Below, in pieces: positions 41,008-49,340 of a stretch of 56,211 bases of DNA. The notes under the pieces are model-generated. The model ran no database searches. It worked only from the letters and a program-made list of their open reading frames with translations, and was not told the DNA's origin. Made by a program: the position numbers and the translations under genes. The DNA is from Bacteroidales bacterium (GTDB lineage Bacteria > Bacteroidota > Bacteroidia > Bacteroidales > F082): NCBI GenBank assembly GCA_013141455.1, contig JABFQW010000096.1, positions 1-56,211 of the forward strand, given 5' to 3'. Numbering within the stretch: position 1 is the first letter of the stretch; each line of letters begins with the position of its first letter.

Positions 41008-41015
41008 TAAATTTG
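41008..41015 (+). promoter_or_regulatory. Candidate -7 box of the DUF2723 gene
   Basis: TAAATTTG matches the Bacteroidota TAnnTTTG consensus exactly and lies 59 bases before the ATG at 41074. No convincing TTG-type -33 element was seen upstream. Confidence 0.4.
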
Positions 41016-41073
41016 CATTCTGTTAAAGAAATTGAGTCTGGATAGTTTCAGTAGCAACTAATAATCAAATGCA

Positions 41074-44000
41074 ATGAATTTCAAAAAGTTAAACGATTTA
41101 GTTGGTTGGGTGGTGTTTTTAATAGCCACTTTTGTTTATTTCTCAACACTCGAACCAACGGCAAGTTGGTGGGATTGTGGTGAGTATATTTCAACCGCTT
41201 ACAAGCTTCAGGTGGGCCATCCTCCGGGAGCCCCGCTATTCCAGATGTTGGGACGGTTTTTCAGTTTATTTGCTTTTGGTGATACGAGCCGTGTAGCCCT
41301 GATGATTAATGCAATGTCGGCCCTGTCGAGTAGTTTCACGATTCTGTTTTTATTCTGGACAATCACCATGCTTGCCCGGAAGTTCATGTTAAAAGGCGAA
41401 AATGAAAACAATCAGGTTCAGCAAATTGCCGTTTTAGGCGCTGGCGCCGTTGGAGCATTGGCCTACACTTTCAGTGATTCATTCTGGTTTTCGGCTGTGG
41501 AAGGTGAAGTGTATGCCATGTCATCTTTCTTTACTGCCGTAACATTTTGGGCGATTTTAAAATGGGAACGCGTGGCCGATGAGCCGCATAATTATCGCTG
41601 GTTGTTGTTTATTGCCTATCTGGTTGGCCTCTCGATCGGGGTGCATATGCTTAATTTACTCGCGATCCCCGCCATTGTATATGTATATTATTTCAAAAAA
41701 TATAACCCTACCCTGAAAGGTTTTGTAATAGCGGGTTTGGTTTCTCTGTTTATCCTGGGTTTTGTAATGAGTTTGATCATTCCGTGGATTGTTAAATTGG
41801 CCGGATTATTCGAGCTTCTGTTTGTCAATTCGTTTGGAATGCCTTTCAATACGGGCTCGCTTATCTATTTTGCCTTGCTTGTAGCAGCGATCATTTATGG
41901 ACTTAAATATACTTTCAAAAAAGGGAAAGTCATATTAAATACCGTGCTGCTTTCGTTCATGTTCATTTTGATAGGTTATTCCTCTTTCTTTCTTTTGGTA
42001 ATCCGTGCCGGAGCAAATACACCCATCAACGAAAATAATCCGGATGATGCTATTTCGATGCTCGCTTATCTGAACCGTGAGCAATATGGTGATTGGCCAT
42101 TGGTTACAGGACAGTATTATATGGCTCCACGAACAGGTGCTGAGGATGGTAACCCTGTTTATGTGAAAGATATTAAAAAGGGTAAATATGTAATTACAGA
42201 TAATCGGAAAGGAACAGAGCCTGTTTATGATGAACGTTTCATAACATTGTTTCCACGAATGTGGAGTAACCAGAAACCCGGCCATATCCGCATGTACAAG
42301 GAATATGGCGGTGACAATGGCATCCCGATCAGGGTTACAAAAGAAGATGGTTCCACCGAAGTTTTATATCGGCCAACCTATGGTGAGAATCTGAAATTCT
42401 TCTTTAGCTATCAGATAAGTCATATGTATCTGAGATATTTCATGTGGAATTTTGTCGGACGACAGAATGATATTGAAAGTCAGGGAGAGATTGAAAATGG
42501 TAATTGGATCAGTGGATTCGGATTCCTTGATTCGATGCGATTGGGTGATCAGGATCATTTACCAAAAAGTATGCAAAATCCGGCCAGGGCAGCGTTTTAT
42601 TTTCTGCCGCTGATCTTAGGTTTACTGGGCGTGTTTTATTTATTTAAACGCGATCAGTTCGATACCTGGGTCGTTTTCCTTTTATTTATCCTGACAGGAG
42701 TTGCTATCACAATATATTTGAATCAGACACCCTATCAGCCACGTGAAAGGGATTATGCCTATGCCGGTTCTTTTTATGCTTTTGCCATCTGGATTGGCAT
42801 TGGCGTGTTGTCGTTGTACGAATTTGCCTCTAAATACCTTGGGAAAAAGGTTTCAACGATTACCATTGTGATTGCCATTTCGCTTGTACTTGTCCCCGGT
42901 ATCATGGCCACGCAGGGCTGGGAGGCACATAACCGCTCGGGTAAATATGCAGCACGCGATTTTGCCAAGGCATATCTCGCTCAATGTGAGCCAAATGCGA
43001 TTCTTTTTACGAATGGTGATAACGATACTTTTCCATTGTGGTATGTTCAGGAAGTTGAAGGATTCAGAACGGATGTTCGTGTTGTGAATTATATGCTGGC
43101 TTCGGGCGATTGGTATGTACATCAATTGGGTAAAAAAGTGTATGAATCGGATCGTTTGAAGTTTACGTTAAAACCTGATCAGTATAACAAAGGTATTAAT
43201 GAGTATATTCCTGTTTTAGAGCGGATTGCCGGGCCCGTTGAACTGAAGGATGTAATTAATTTTGTTGCGGAAGATAATGATCGAAATAAGGTTCCACTTC
43301 AGTCAGGTGAAAAGATCAATTATTTCCCGACAAGGAAACTCGTTTTGAGTATTGATAAAAACGCTGTGATACAAAACAAAGCGGTTCCTGACAGGTTTAA
43401 GGATTCTATCGTGAACGAAATAAAATGGGAAGTTAAGCAAAATGCCATTTTTAAGAATGACCTGATGTTACTCGATTTTATTGCGAACAATAATTGGGAA
43501 CGCCCGATTTATTTTGCCAATCCTGCCAGTTCGAGCAAGGTGTTTGATATCGATACCTATTGTCATATGGAAGGTTTGGTATATCGTTTTATGCCATACA
43601 AAGCCGCGAGCTATTATAAAAATATGGGAGGTGTTTACACCGATGGGTCGTATGAGATGCTGATAAACAAAGCGAAATGGGGTAACCTTGAGAAAAAGGA
43701 AGTTACTGTTGATCGTGAAAGTTATCGTAACACTGCCATGGCAAAACAGGCATATCTGAGATTGGCACAGGGGCTTATGAACGAAGGTAAGAAGGAATTG
43801 GCAGTGAATGCCCTCGATAAAAGCATTGAGTTTTTCCCGAATAGCAAAATAACTTTTGACTATTTTATGTTGCCTTATGTGGAGATATATTTTGCGGCCG
43901 GCGCCACTGATAAAGCAGTTGATTTATTAAGGACACTTACCAATAGATATACTGACGATCTGGGTTATTACAGCAGCTTAGATGGGAAATTTAAATCCTA

Positions 44001-44145
44001 TTACAACCAAAATGTTGAAGAAGCATTGGCGGTTTTACAACGATTATCGAGTATTGCCGAGCAGAATAAACAAACTGATCTTTCAAAGGAAATTGATGGT
44101 CAATTTCAGAAATTTATAGATCTGATGGGTTATAGCGGAAAATAG
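41074..44145 (+). CDS. DUF2723 multi-spanning membrane protein (protein O-mannosyltransferase-like)
   Basis: The 1023-residue protein starts with a membrane domain of about ten or more helices and the DUF2723 hallmark STLEPTASWWDCGEYISTAY, then QVGHPPGAPLFQMLGRFF, both near the N-terminus. Acidic residues in the first loop (WDCGE) are in the place of the catalytic pair of GT-C enzymes. Further conserved blocks are YLNQTPYQPRERDYAYAGSF and LFTNGDNDTFPLWYVQEVEG. The last ~250 residues are helical and TPR-like (AYLRLAQGLMNEGKKELAVN). The family (PF11028) is related to human TMEM260 and is thought to transfer mannose or other sugars to exported proteins. It is followed by a strong palindromic terminator. 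Confidence 0.93.
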   Translation: MNFKKLNDLVGWVVFLIATFVYFSTLEPTASWWDCGEYISTAYKLQVGHPPGAPLFQMLGRFFSLFAFGDTSRVALMINAMSALSSSFTILFLFWTITMLARKFMLKGENENNQVQQIAVLGAGAVGALAYTFSDSFWFSAVEGEVYAMSSFFTAVTFWAILKWERVADEPHNYRWLLFIAYLVGLSIGVHMLNLLAIPAIVYVYYFKKYNPTLKGFVIAGLVSLFILGFVMSLIIPWIVKLAGLFELLFVNSFGMPFNTGSLIYFALLVAAIIYGLKYTFKKGKVILNTVLLSFMFILIGYSSFFLLVIRAGANTPINENNPDDAISMLAYLNREQYGDWPLVTGQYYMAPRTGAEDGNPVYVKDIKKGKYVITDNRKGTEPVYDERFITLFPRMWSNQKPGHIRMYKEYGGDNGIPIRVTKEDGSTEVLYRPTYGENLKFFFSYQISHMYLRYFMWNFVGRQNDIESQGEIENGNWISGFGFLDSMRLGDQDHLPKSMQNPARAAFYFLPLILGLLGVFYLFKRDQFDTWVVFLLFILTGVAITIYLNQTPYQPRERDYAYAGSFYAFAIWIGIGVLSLYEFASKYLGKKVSTITIVIAISLVLVPGIMATQGWEAHNRSGKYAARDFAKAYLAQCEPNAILFTNGDNDTFPLWYVQEVEGFRTDVRVVNYMLASGDWYVHQLGKKVYESDRLKFTLKPDQYNKGINEYIPVLERIAGPVELKDVINFVAEDNDRNKVPLQSGEKINYFPTRKLVLSIDKNAVIQNKAVPDRFKDSIVNEIKWEVKQNAIFKNDLMLLDFIANNNWERPIYFANPASSSKVFDIDTYCHMEGLVYRFMPYKAASYYKNMGGVYTDGSYEMLINKAKWGNLEKKEVTVDRESYRNTAMAKQAYLRLAQGLMNEGKKELAVNALDKSIEFFPNSKITFDYFMLPYVEIYFAAGATDKAVDLLRTLTNRYTDDLGYYSSLDGKFKSYYNQNVEEALAVLQRLSSIAEQNKQTDLSKEIDGQFQKFIDLMGYSGK

Positions 44146-44180
44146 CATGGGTTGGACATTTCAGCTTAGACAGTTATAAT

Positions 44181-44218
44181 AACAAAAAAGCTTTCGGAAT
44201 TCCGAAAGCTTTTTTGTT
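44181..44218. terminator. Perfect 38-bp palindromic terminator
   Basis: AACAAAAAAGCTTTCGGAA is followed directly by its exact complement TTCCGAAAGCTTTTTTGTT. With A-run and T-run on the two sides it works as a bidirectional terminator for DUF2723 and, formerly, for lgt. A diverged copy with the same upstream 20 bases lies at 47586-47623. Confidence 0.85.
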
Positions 44219-44338
44219 TGTTACAAATAATCCCCCACTGTTGCCGCGCGAACTATCGGATAGTATAAAACTTCCCCACGGCCTGGTCAACATACTTCCA
44301 ATCAGCCAACGACATTAACAATTATGGACAAATAAAAT

Positions 44339-44598
44339 GGTTTATTGGTACTTGCGTTTTCAAGTAGGATAAAATAAATTGGTTTATTGGTACTTGCGTT
44401 TTCAAGTAGCATAAAATAAAATGGTTTATCGGCACTTGCATTTTCAAGTAGCATAAAATAAAATGGTTTATTAGTACTTGCGTTTTCAAGTAGCATAAAA
44501 TAAAATGGTTTATCGATACTTGCGTTTTCAAGTAGGATAAAATAAAATGGTTTATCGTTACTTGCGTTTTCAGGTAGCATAAAGTAAAATGTTTCAAG
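44339..44598. repeat. Six 42-bp tandem repeats (minisatellite 2)
   Basis: GGTTTAT occurs at 44339, 44381, 44423, 44465, 44507 and 44549, exactly 42 bases apart, with a partial seventh unit. The unit is like GGTTTATCGGTACTTGCGTT followed by TTCAAGTAGCATAAAATAAAAT. The minus strand is open through it in two frames (14-residue units such as LLENASTNKPFYFM or LKTQVPINHFILCY), but neither looks like a protein family. It is probably a non-coding minisatellite at the left edge of the inserted DNA (44222-45097). The rest of that stretch holds the fragment at 44589, a terminator and a cassette border. Confidence 0.85.
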
Positions 44599-44735
44599 TG
44601 TCCTTTCATGCAGAAACTGGCAGAGTCGATACCTACCGCGGTCAACCCGACAAGATTGCCGTGTACTTCGACCAAAGCATCATCGCGCTTCGCCAGCATA
44701 CAAAAACTGACGATACTCCGCCTTTGCCGGTTTAA
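44589..44735 (+). pseudogene. C-terminal gene fragment next to the minisatellite
   Basis: From ATG 44589 a 48-codon frame encodes FQVSFHAETGRVDTYRGQPD, KIAVYFDQSIIALRQHTKTD and DTPPLPV before its stop. The composition looks like real protein (no low complexity), and it is followed by a terminator hairpin at 44754-44800. No upstream part is found, because the minisatellite borders it directly. It is probably the 3' end of a lost gene. The family is not recognised. Confidence 0.35.
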
Positions 44736-44753
44736 TGGTTTGGCAAAAAACAT

Positions 44754-44800
44754 CCACAACAAAAAAGGTGGAGCATGATACGCTGCACCTTTTTTTGTGG
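44754..44800. terminator. Hairpin terminator after the gene fragment
   Basis: CCAC-AAC-AAAAAAGGTG pairs with CACCTTTTTTTGTGG around a 15-base loop. The T-run lies within the 3' arm, so the element can act in both directions. It follows the fragment at 44589-44735 by 18 bases, supporting that the fragment was once a gene end. Confidence 0.6.
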
Positions 44801-45097
44801 AATGATGAATTTGCAAATGCTAACCGATGAGCAGCCGAAAAAATATGTTTGCTTTGATTTTGTTTTCTGAAATAACTGATTTACATTTGGTGGACTGTAA
44901 CAACAAAACAAACAATAAAGACCAACACAATGATCATGAATACAATCGGATTTTAAATGGATGAACACAGAAAAAGCGCTGATTTTGGTTGTTTTATAGC
45001 TTGTTTTGCTGATTTGCAGTGTGTCAATATAAACACGAAATATCCACTACTGTCACGTATAGCCATTCGTTGGCGGTAATTTAAAAAGACCCTGAGA

Positions 45098-45994
45098 ATG
45101 AACTATACTGAAATATTAGAAAGACTGGAATCTTTAGATTTAAAATCATATCCGAAAGATAAAATTAAAGAGTTACTCACTGGACTTGGAAAGGTTGGAG
45201 TTATCATTACTTCTTTATATGACGGAAAAAGAATATTAAGAGCAAGAATTAATGAAGATAAAAAGCAATTTAAATCGCTTTCTGAATTATCTTTTAAACC
45301 TCAAGAATTTAATACCACATATCAAAGAGCAAGTACTCCCCAAAGCACAATGTTTTATGGTTCAATAGTTCCAGAAATCTTGGGTAAAACTGAACCTGAT
45401 ACCGCAAGGATTACAACTTTATATGAACTGAGTGAATTTGTAAGGGCAATAGATACAATTGGAACCCAGAAAATTACATTTAGTGTTTGGGAAGTATGTT
45501 CAGATGTAGAATTACTGTCATTGGTTCATTATAAGAATTTCCAAAGACCAACTGAATTGTCCAAAAAACTACAAAACGATTACGACAAATTCATCAGCCA
45601 TTATCCACAATTTAAACAATCTTCATTTGAAATAACACAATTTTTAGGAGAACAGTTTGCAAAACCAGTAAATTCAATTGATGACTATAATTATATGATT
45701 TCTGCTATATACTCTGAAATGTTAATTGGTTTTGGATTTGATGGTGTTCTTTATCCAAGCGTAAAACTTGCTGGCGAAGGAATTAATATTGCAGTTAAAC
45801 CAGAGATTATAGGTGATAAAATAAAATTTATTCACGCAGGTGAATGTACAGTTTACAAAAACAAGAAACAGGTTTTTGTTGGGAACGACACTTACGCCAA
45901 TGTAGAAAAAGATGGTAATTTGAAATTCGAAAAAGCACCTGCTGAAGTGTACACCTCTGAAGAATTTGGATTAAAATATGTTGGACTTAAATAA
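45098..45994 (+). CDS. RES-domain-like protein (predicted NAD+-degrading effector)
   Basis: The 298-residue protein has features of the RES domain: Arg-x-Arg in ILRARINEDKKQF, the central TYQRASTPQSTMFYGSIVPE in place of the usual GR-N-P-G-x-x-YLS, and the C-terminal FGFDGVLYPSVKLAGEGINI in place of YDGI-YPS...G-N. A small helical N-terminal domain (~1-45) precedes it. RES toxins break down NAD+ by phosphorolysis; whether this one does is inferred from fold similarity only. It is the first gene of a cassette-like unit that starts at GTTGGCGGTA (45069-45078), and it is 9 bases upstream of a small membrane-protein gene. Its AT-rich DNA differs from that of DUF2723 next door. Confidence 0.65.
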   Translation: MNYTEILERLESLDLKSYPKDKIKELLTGLGKVGVIITSLYDGKRILRARINEDKKQFKSLSELSFKPQEFNTTYQRASTPQSTMFYGSIVPEILGKTEPDTARITTLYELSEFVRAIDTIGTQKITFSVWEVCSDVELLSLVHYKNFQRPTELSKKLQNDYDKFISHYPQFKQSSFEITQFLGEQFAKPVNSIDDYNYMISAIYSEMLIGFGFDGVLYPSVKLAGEGINIAVKPEIIGDKIKFIHAGECTVYKNKKQVFVGNDTYANVEKDGNLKFEKAPAEVYTSEEFGLKYVGLK

Positions 45995-46003
45995 ATTATA
46001 ATC

Positions 46004-46258
46004 ATGGAAATAAAATCAAAAAACATTTCATTAAAAGCAATACTTATTGTTATTGCAGTTGGTATTTGGGCTATAGTTTTGCAAAATGCTGGAGTAATAC
46101 CTACAAATCAAAATGTTAAGGTAGTAAATGAAGTTGATGCTTATGTGCGTGGAAGTGTAGATGTTGATGGTTCTGTAAGTGTTGATAATACTGTCTCTGT
46201 TTCAATTGATGAAGTTCTTGGCAAGGACAATAAAAAGTATTACTTCAATAATAGATAA
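46004..46258 (+). CDS. Small single-helix membrane protein
   Basis: The 84-residue protein has one N-terminal helix (AILIVIAVGIWAIVLQNAGV), then a Val/Asp-rich beta-like repeat (VDAYVRGSVDVDGSVSVDNT) and a short polar tail with KKYYFNN. I have seen such GIW..VLQN.G.IPTNQ-type proteins often as small hypothetical genes in mobile or accessory DNA of Bacteroidota. It shares its cassette-like unit with the RES-like gene (9-base gap). It could be an immunity or membrane partner; there is no evidence beyond position. Confidence 0.75.
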   Translation: MEIKSKNISLKAILIVIAVGIWAIVLQNAGVIPTNQNVKVVNEVDAYVRGSVDVDGSVSVDNTVSVSIDEVLGKDNKKYYFNNR

Positions 46259-46266
46259 AGAAAAAC

Positions 46267-46402
46267 TACCGCCAACATCGTATATAAAACATTTGTCAGT
46301 CAGTGGATTATCGAACGTTTTAGCTCGTATCAATAGTACTTGTAACTTGACAGAGAAGTGCTTCGAAATGCCAAACGTTTCATATACGTAACCGTTATAG
46401 CC
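46267..46402 (+). repeat. attC-like foldable site 1
   Basis: The left end TACCGCCAAC (46267-46276) is the exact complement of GTTGGCGGTA at 45069-45078, the start of the same unit. Inside, CGTATATAAAACATTTG pairs, with two mismatches, with CAAACGTTTCATATACG. The right end is GTTATAGCC (46394-46402). This order (outer complementary ends, inner imperfect stem, central loop) is that of integron attC sites. The core GTTATAG departs from the canonical GTTRRRY, so this is a related or non-canonical site type. Confidence 0.55.
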
Positions 46403-46476
46403 AATGCAAAAAAAACCACAAGAGAGGATAGTTCTTCAATTAAAATATAAATTGCAATCGACAAATAAATAAGTAT

Positions 46477-47370
46477 ATGGCAAAAAGGATAACAGAAACA
46501 CAAGCGATAGTAAGTAAACTTGTTATTGGCAAAGAGGATATTAAGAAAAAGATTCAAGAAAGAATTGAAATTGGAAAAGAACTAATAATGTATAATGTTA
46601 GGATAATCCCCAATAATTCTTATACTAGAACTCCTCGAGTAAAATACGATGAAGGAGAACAATCTGAATTTTTCTCGACATTTAAAAAATGGGATAATTT
46701 TAATATTGAGCTACTCAAACATGCTTTCAATAATATTGAGAATGAATATAAAAAAGAATATGAAAATTCCTATTCTATGGCAAGTATGTTTGGTTCAGAT
46801 GATATTGTTAATGACCAGAAGAAAACAATTCAAAAAAGAATAGATACATTGGAGAGCTTTATTGAAAGGTTGGAAATTATTCCTTCAGAAACAATAGAGC
46901 CACAAGTGACTTCGGTAATTGGAGAATTGACAAATAAAGTCTTTATTGTACACGGGCATAACGATTTAATTAAACAGATAACAGCACGTACCTTATCTCA
47001 ATTAGGTTTAGAGCCAATAATTTTACATGAACAACCGGATGGTGGGAAAACAGTCATAGAGAAATTTGAGAAAAATAGTTCTGATATTGGTTTTGCTGTT
47101 ATTCTTTTAACTAATGATGACATAGGAAAAGCAAAAACAGAGGCTGATTATAAAGCAAGAGCTAGACAAAATGTGATTTTTGAAATGGGTTATTTCATTG
47201 GAAAATTAGGTAGAGAAAGAGTATTGCTGCTGTTAGATTCTGGAGTAGAAAAGCCAGGAGACATAGATGGCATTGTCTACACCCCAATAGATGCCCATGA
47301 TGGTTGGAAATTAAAATTAGTTAAGGAGTTAAAAGCATGTGGTTACAGAGTCAGTGCAGATAACATTTGA
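46477..47370 (+). CDS. TIR-like nucleotide-binding protein (PF10137, CAP12/Pycsar-TIR type)
   Basis: The 297-residue protein has a C-terminal TIR-like domain (~150-292): KVFIVHGHNDLIKQITARTL, EPIILHEQPDGGKTVIEKFE, FAVILLTNDDIG, RARQNVIFEMGYFIGKLGR (with the conserved Glu) and DGWKLKLVKELKACGYRV. The N-terminal ~150 residues are helical, with no recognised domain. PF10137 proteins include NAD+-cleaving effectors of CBASS and Pycsar anti-phage systems. Here no cyclase is adjacent, so it may act alone or with distant partners. It is the only gene of the second cassette-like unit (46394-47564), next to a RES-like gene that may also consume NAD+. Confidence 0.85.
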   Translation: MAKRITETQAIVSKLVIGKEDIKKKIQERIEIGKELIMYNVRIIPNNSYTRTPRVKYDEGEQSEFFSTFKKWDNFNIELLKHAFNNIENEYKKEYENSYSMASMFGSDDIVNDQKKTIQKRIDTLESFIERLEIIPSETIEPQVTSVIGELTNKVFIVHGHNDLIKQITARTLSQLGLEPIILHEQPDGGKTVIEKFEKNSSDIGFAVILLTNDDIGKAKTEADYKARARQNVIFEMGYFIGKLGRERVLLLLDSGVEKPGDIDGIVYTPIDAHDGWKLKLVKELKACGYRVSADNI

Positions 47371-47437
47371 TTGAAATATTATCAAGAAAGATGTTGATAA
47401 AAGATAATTGACTGAAATATAAACCAAAAAATGCACA

Positions 47438-47570
47438 GGCTATAACAAACGCTATATTTAATGTGGGTTTTAGAGGTTTTCGAGCGGTATTTCCCGCAGG
47501 CAAGTTTTGTGCTGTGGGATACAAACGCAACCATGCAATCCCGCACTAAACATAGCGCAGACGTTCAGCT
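47438..47570 (+). repeat. attC-like foldable site 2
   Basis: The left end GGCTATAAC (47438-47446) is the exact complement of GTTATAGCC at the start of the same unit (46394-46402). Inside, CGCTATATTTAATGTGGG pairs, with three mismatches, with CCCGCACTAAACATAGCG. The right end is GTTCAGC (47564-47570). As in site 1, the inner stem is imperfect and the outer ends are set for recombination after the G of GTT. The following TTCAGCTCAG starts the 62-bp copy of the terminator region. Confidence 0.55.
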
Positions 47571-47585
47571 CAGTCAGTTATAACA

Positions 47586-47623
47586 ACAAAAAAAACTTTC
47601 GGGATTCCGAAAGCTTTTTTGTT
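47586..47623. terminator. Terminator (second copy)
   Basis: ACAAAAAAAACTTTCGG-GAT-TCCGAAAGCTTTTTTGT forms a strong hairpin. It lies 26 bases after the stop codon of lgt (minus strand) and terminates that gene. Together with 20 upstream bases it is a copy of the region at 44160-44221. Confidence 0.8.
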
Positions 47624-47648
47624 TGTAAATGATGAACAGAAACAAATC

Positions 47649-48491
47649 TTACTTTATCAAAGCAGTCTTTTTTCTTCCCATATAAAGAATATACAATCCG
47701 GCCAAAACGAATGGAATACTTAGCCATTGGCCCATATTCAGTGCCATGGTATTTTCGAATCCAACCTGGGGTTCTTTCAGAAACTCGATGATAAACCTGA
47801 TTCCAAAAATCAGGATCAGGAACATCCCAAACAAATATCCTTCTTGTTTTTGACCCATATTCCTTTTGAAATAGCTGTAATACAGAAAGAAAAATGAAGC
47901 TAAGTAAAACAAACCTTCATAAATCTGGGTGGGATGGCGCGGATCGCCATTGAGTAGGGGATCGTGATAACGCACAAATTTGAAGCCCCAGGGAAGATCA
48001 GTAATGTGACCAAAAATTTCGGAGTTCATCAGGTTACCTGTCCTGATGAAAAAGCCGGCAAGCGCCACAACGATAATTACACGATCGAGTGTCCACAATA
48101 TCGATTTTTGATGTTTTCTCGAAAAGAAATACAAGGCTAAAACAATGGCAATTCCCGCTCCATGACTCGCCAGACCGCCTTCCCATATTTTCAATATCTC
48201 GATGGGATGTGCCAGATAATAGGCTGGTTCATAAAACAAACAATGGCCTAAGCGAGCACCGACTATGGTGGCAATCAGCATATAACTCGAAAGTTCGTCC
48301 AAAACTTTTTCGCTGATTTTTTCTTTTTTGAAGATTTTCAACATGATAAAATATCCCACCACAAAGGATGCGGCGAACAACATACCATACCAGCGAATAC
48401 CTCTGCCACCCAATAAAGGCAACCACTCAGGAAAACTGAATATTTCGGGTGAAACATTCCAGACAATAAATTGAAGTATCATAAAAGTCAT
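47649..48491 (-). CDS. lgt: Prolipoprotein diacylglyceryl transferase
   Basis: The 280-residue membrane protein has about seven helices and the Lgt motifs: IRWYGMLFAASFVVGYF, IVGARLGHCLFYEP, IWEGGLASHGAGIAI (with the essential Gly-Gly and His), FFIRTGNLMNSEIFG and HPTQIYEGLFYL. It transfers diacylglycerol from phosphatidylglycerol to the Cys of lipoprotein precursors, and the lipoproteins in this window would be its substrates. A second Met four codons in is an equally possible start. It is a core gene, convergent with DUF2723 once the insert between them is removed. Confidence 0.95.
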   Translation of the reverse strand: MTFMILQFIVWNVSPEIFSFPEWLPLLGGRGIRWYGMLFAASFVVGYFIMLKIFKKEKISEKVLDELSSYMLIATIVGARLGHCLFYEPAYYLAHPIEILKIWEGGLASHGAGIAIVLALYFFSRKHQKSILWTLDRVIIVVALAGFFIRTGNLMNSEIFGHITDLPWGFKFVRYHDPLLNGDPRHPTQIYEGLFYLASFFFLYYSYFKRNMGQKQEGYLFGMFLILIFGIRFIIEFLKEPQVGFENTMALNMGQWLSIPFVLAGLYILYMGRKKTALIK

Positions 48492-48537
48492 TTTTGCAAA
48501 AATAGCATTAATCTAAATCGCATTACATCACTTTAGA

Positions 48538-49204
48538 GGCTAAATTCTATTTTGATATGCTGGCAAGATTCAAGGTATTATAATATTGATAATTTGAGGA
48601 TGTAGTTTTAAATTCTCATCACTTACTTAGTGGAAAATATTTTAATCTGAAATCTGAGACATAACACATTAACCTTTTTGGTAATTAGCTAAATAGGTGT
48701 AATCTATTTTTTTTAAGTCAGATCATCTTGGTTCTATAAAAACGACATTAAATTGTTTGGACAGCAAAACAAGAAGCTTGTCCATAGATATAAGCCTCCC
48801 GAGCGACCCCGAAGGAGCTTGGTAATTCGATTCCCCTGATTAATCAAATAGCTCCGGCTTGGGTCGCGCAGGCGGACAAGCTTCGTAGATTTTGCGTTCA
48901 AAGAATTTTAAGTCTTGATTTTTTGTTACTTTTTTATCAAGAAAAAAGTAAAAGAAATTCAATTGTTTTCTCGTCCTTTTGAAAGGCAAAAGGAGCAAAA
49001 CCTTTTGTCTGAACGAAGCTTCCCCGCTCTCTGTCAAAACACAGTAAATCCAGGCAAAGGAGTGGTCTCGTCCCAAAAGACGAGACCAAACATACCGCCT
49101 TGCAGGTGGATGCCTTTGCCGGATTTTCTTGTGTTTTGACATTCACTCCCTACCTGGCTCGCCGTTCAGACCTGCCAGCACCACTGCTTCGTAACACGAT
49201 TTTA
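48538..49204. repeat. Long dispersed repeat, copy 2 (with nested stem-loop)
   Basis: Direct repeat of 39753-40413. All the paired stems (GAAGCTTGTCC/GGACAAGCTTC, GCGACCC/GGGTCGC, GGTCTCGTC/GACGAGACC) are unchanged, while the loop between the inner stems differs (ttggtaattcgattcccc against ttcgaaattcgattttcc). It starts 46 bases upstream of the lgt start codon. The spacer 48492-49340 otherwise shows a short ACATCAAAATAA phrase shared with ~40,500 and nothing else recognisable. Confidence 0.85.
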
Positions 49205-49340
49205 TTGTTCGAATTCGATGTCAATTTATACCAACATAAAAACATTAAAAAGAGGAATGGCATTATGTGGCGCTAATATTTGGTGCCAGCACATCAAAAT
49301 AAAATGTAGCCACTTTAGAAGATAATATCTTTCTGAGCAC

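Noticed and set aside
44322-44816. 164-codon minus-strand frame through the 42-bp repeats
   Set aside because: It crosses the terminator-like region and the antisense of a protein-like fragment; the repeat part has no family match, so I keep only the DNA repeat.
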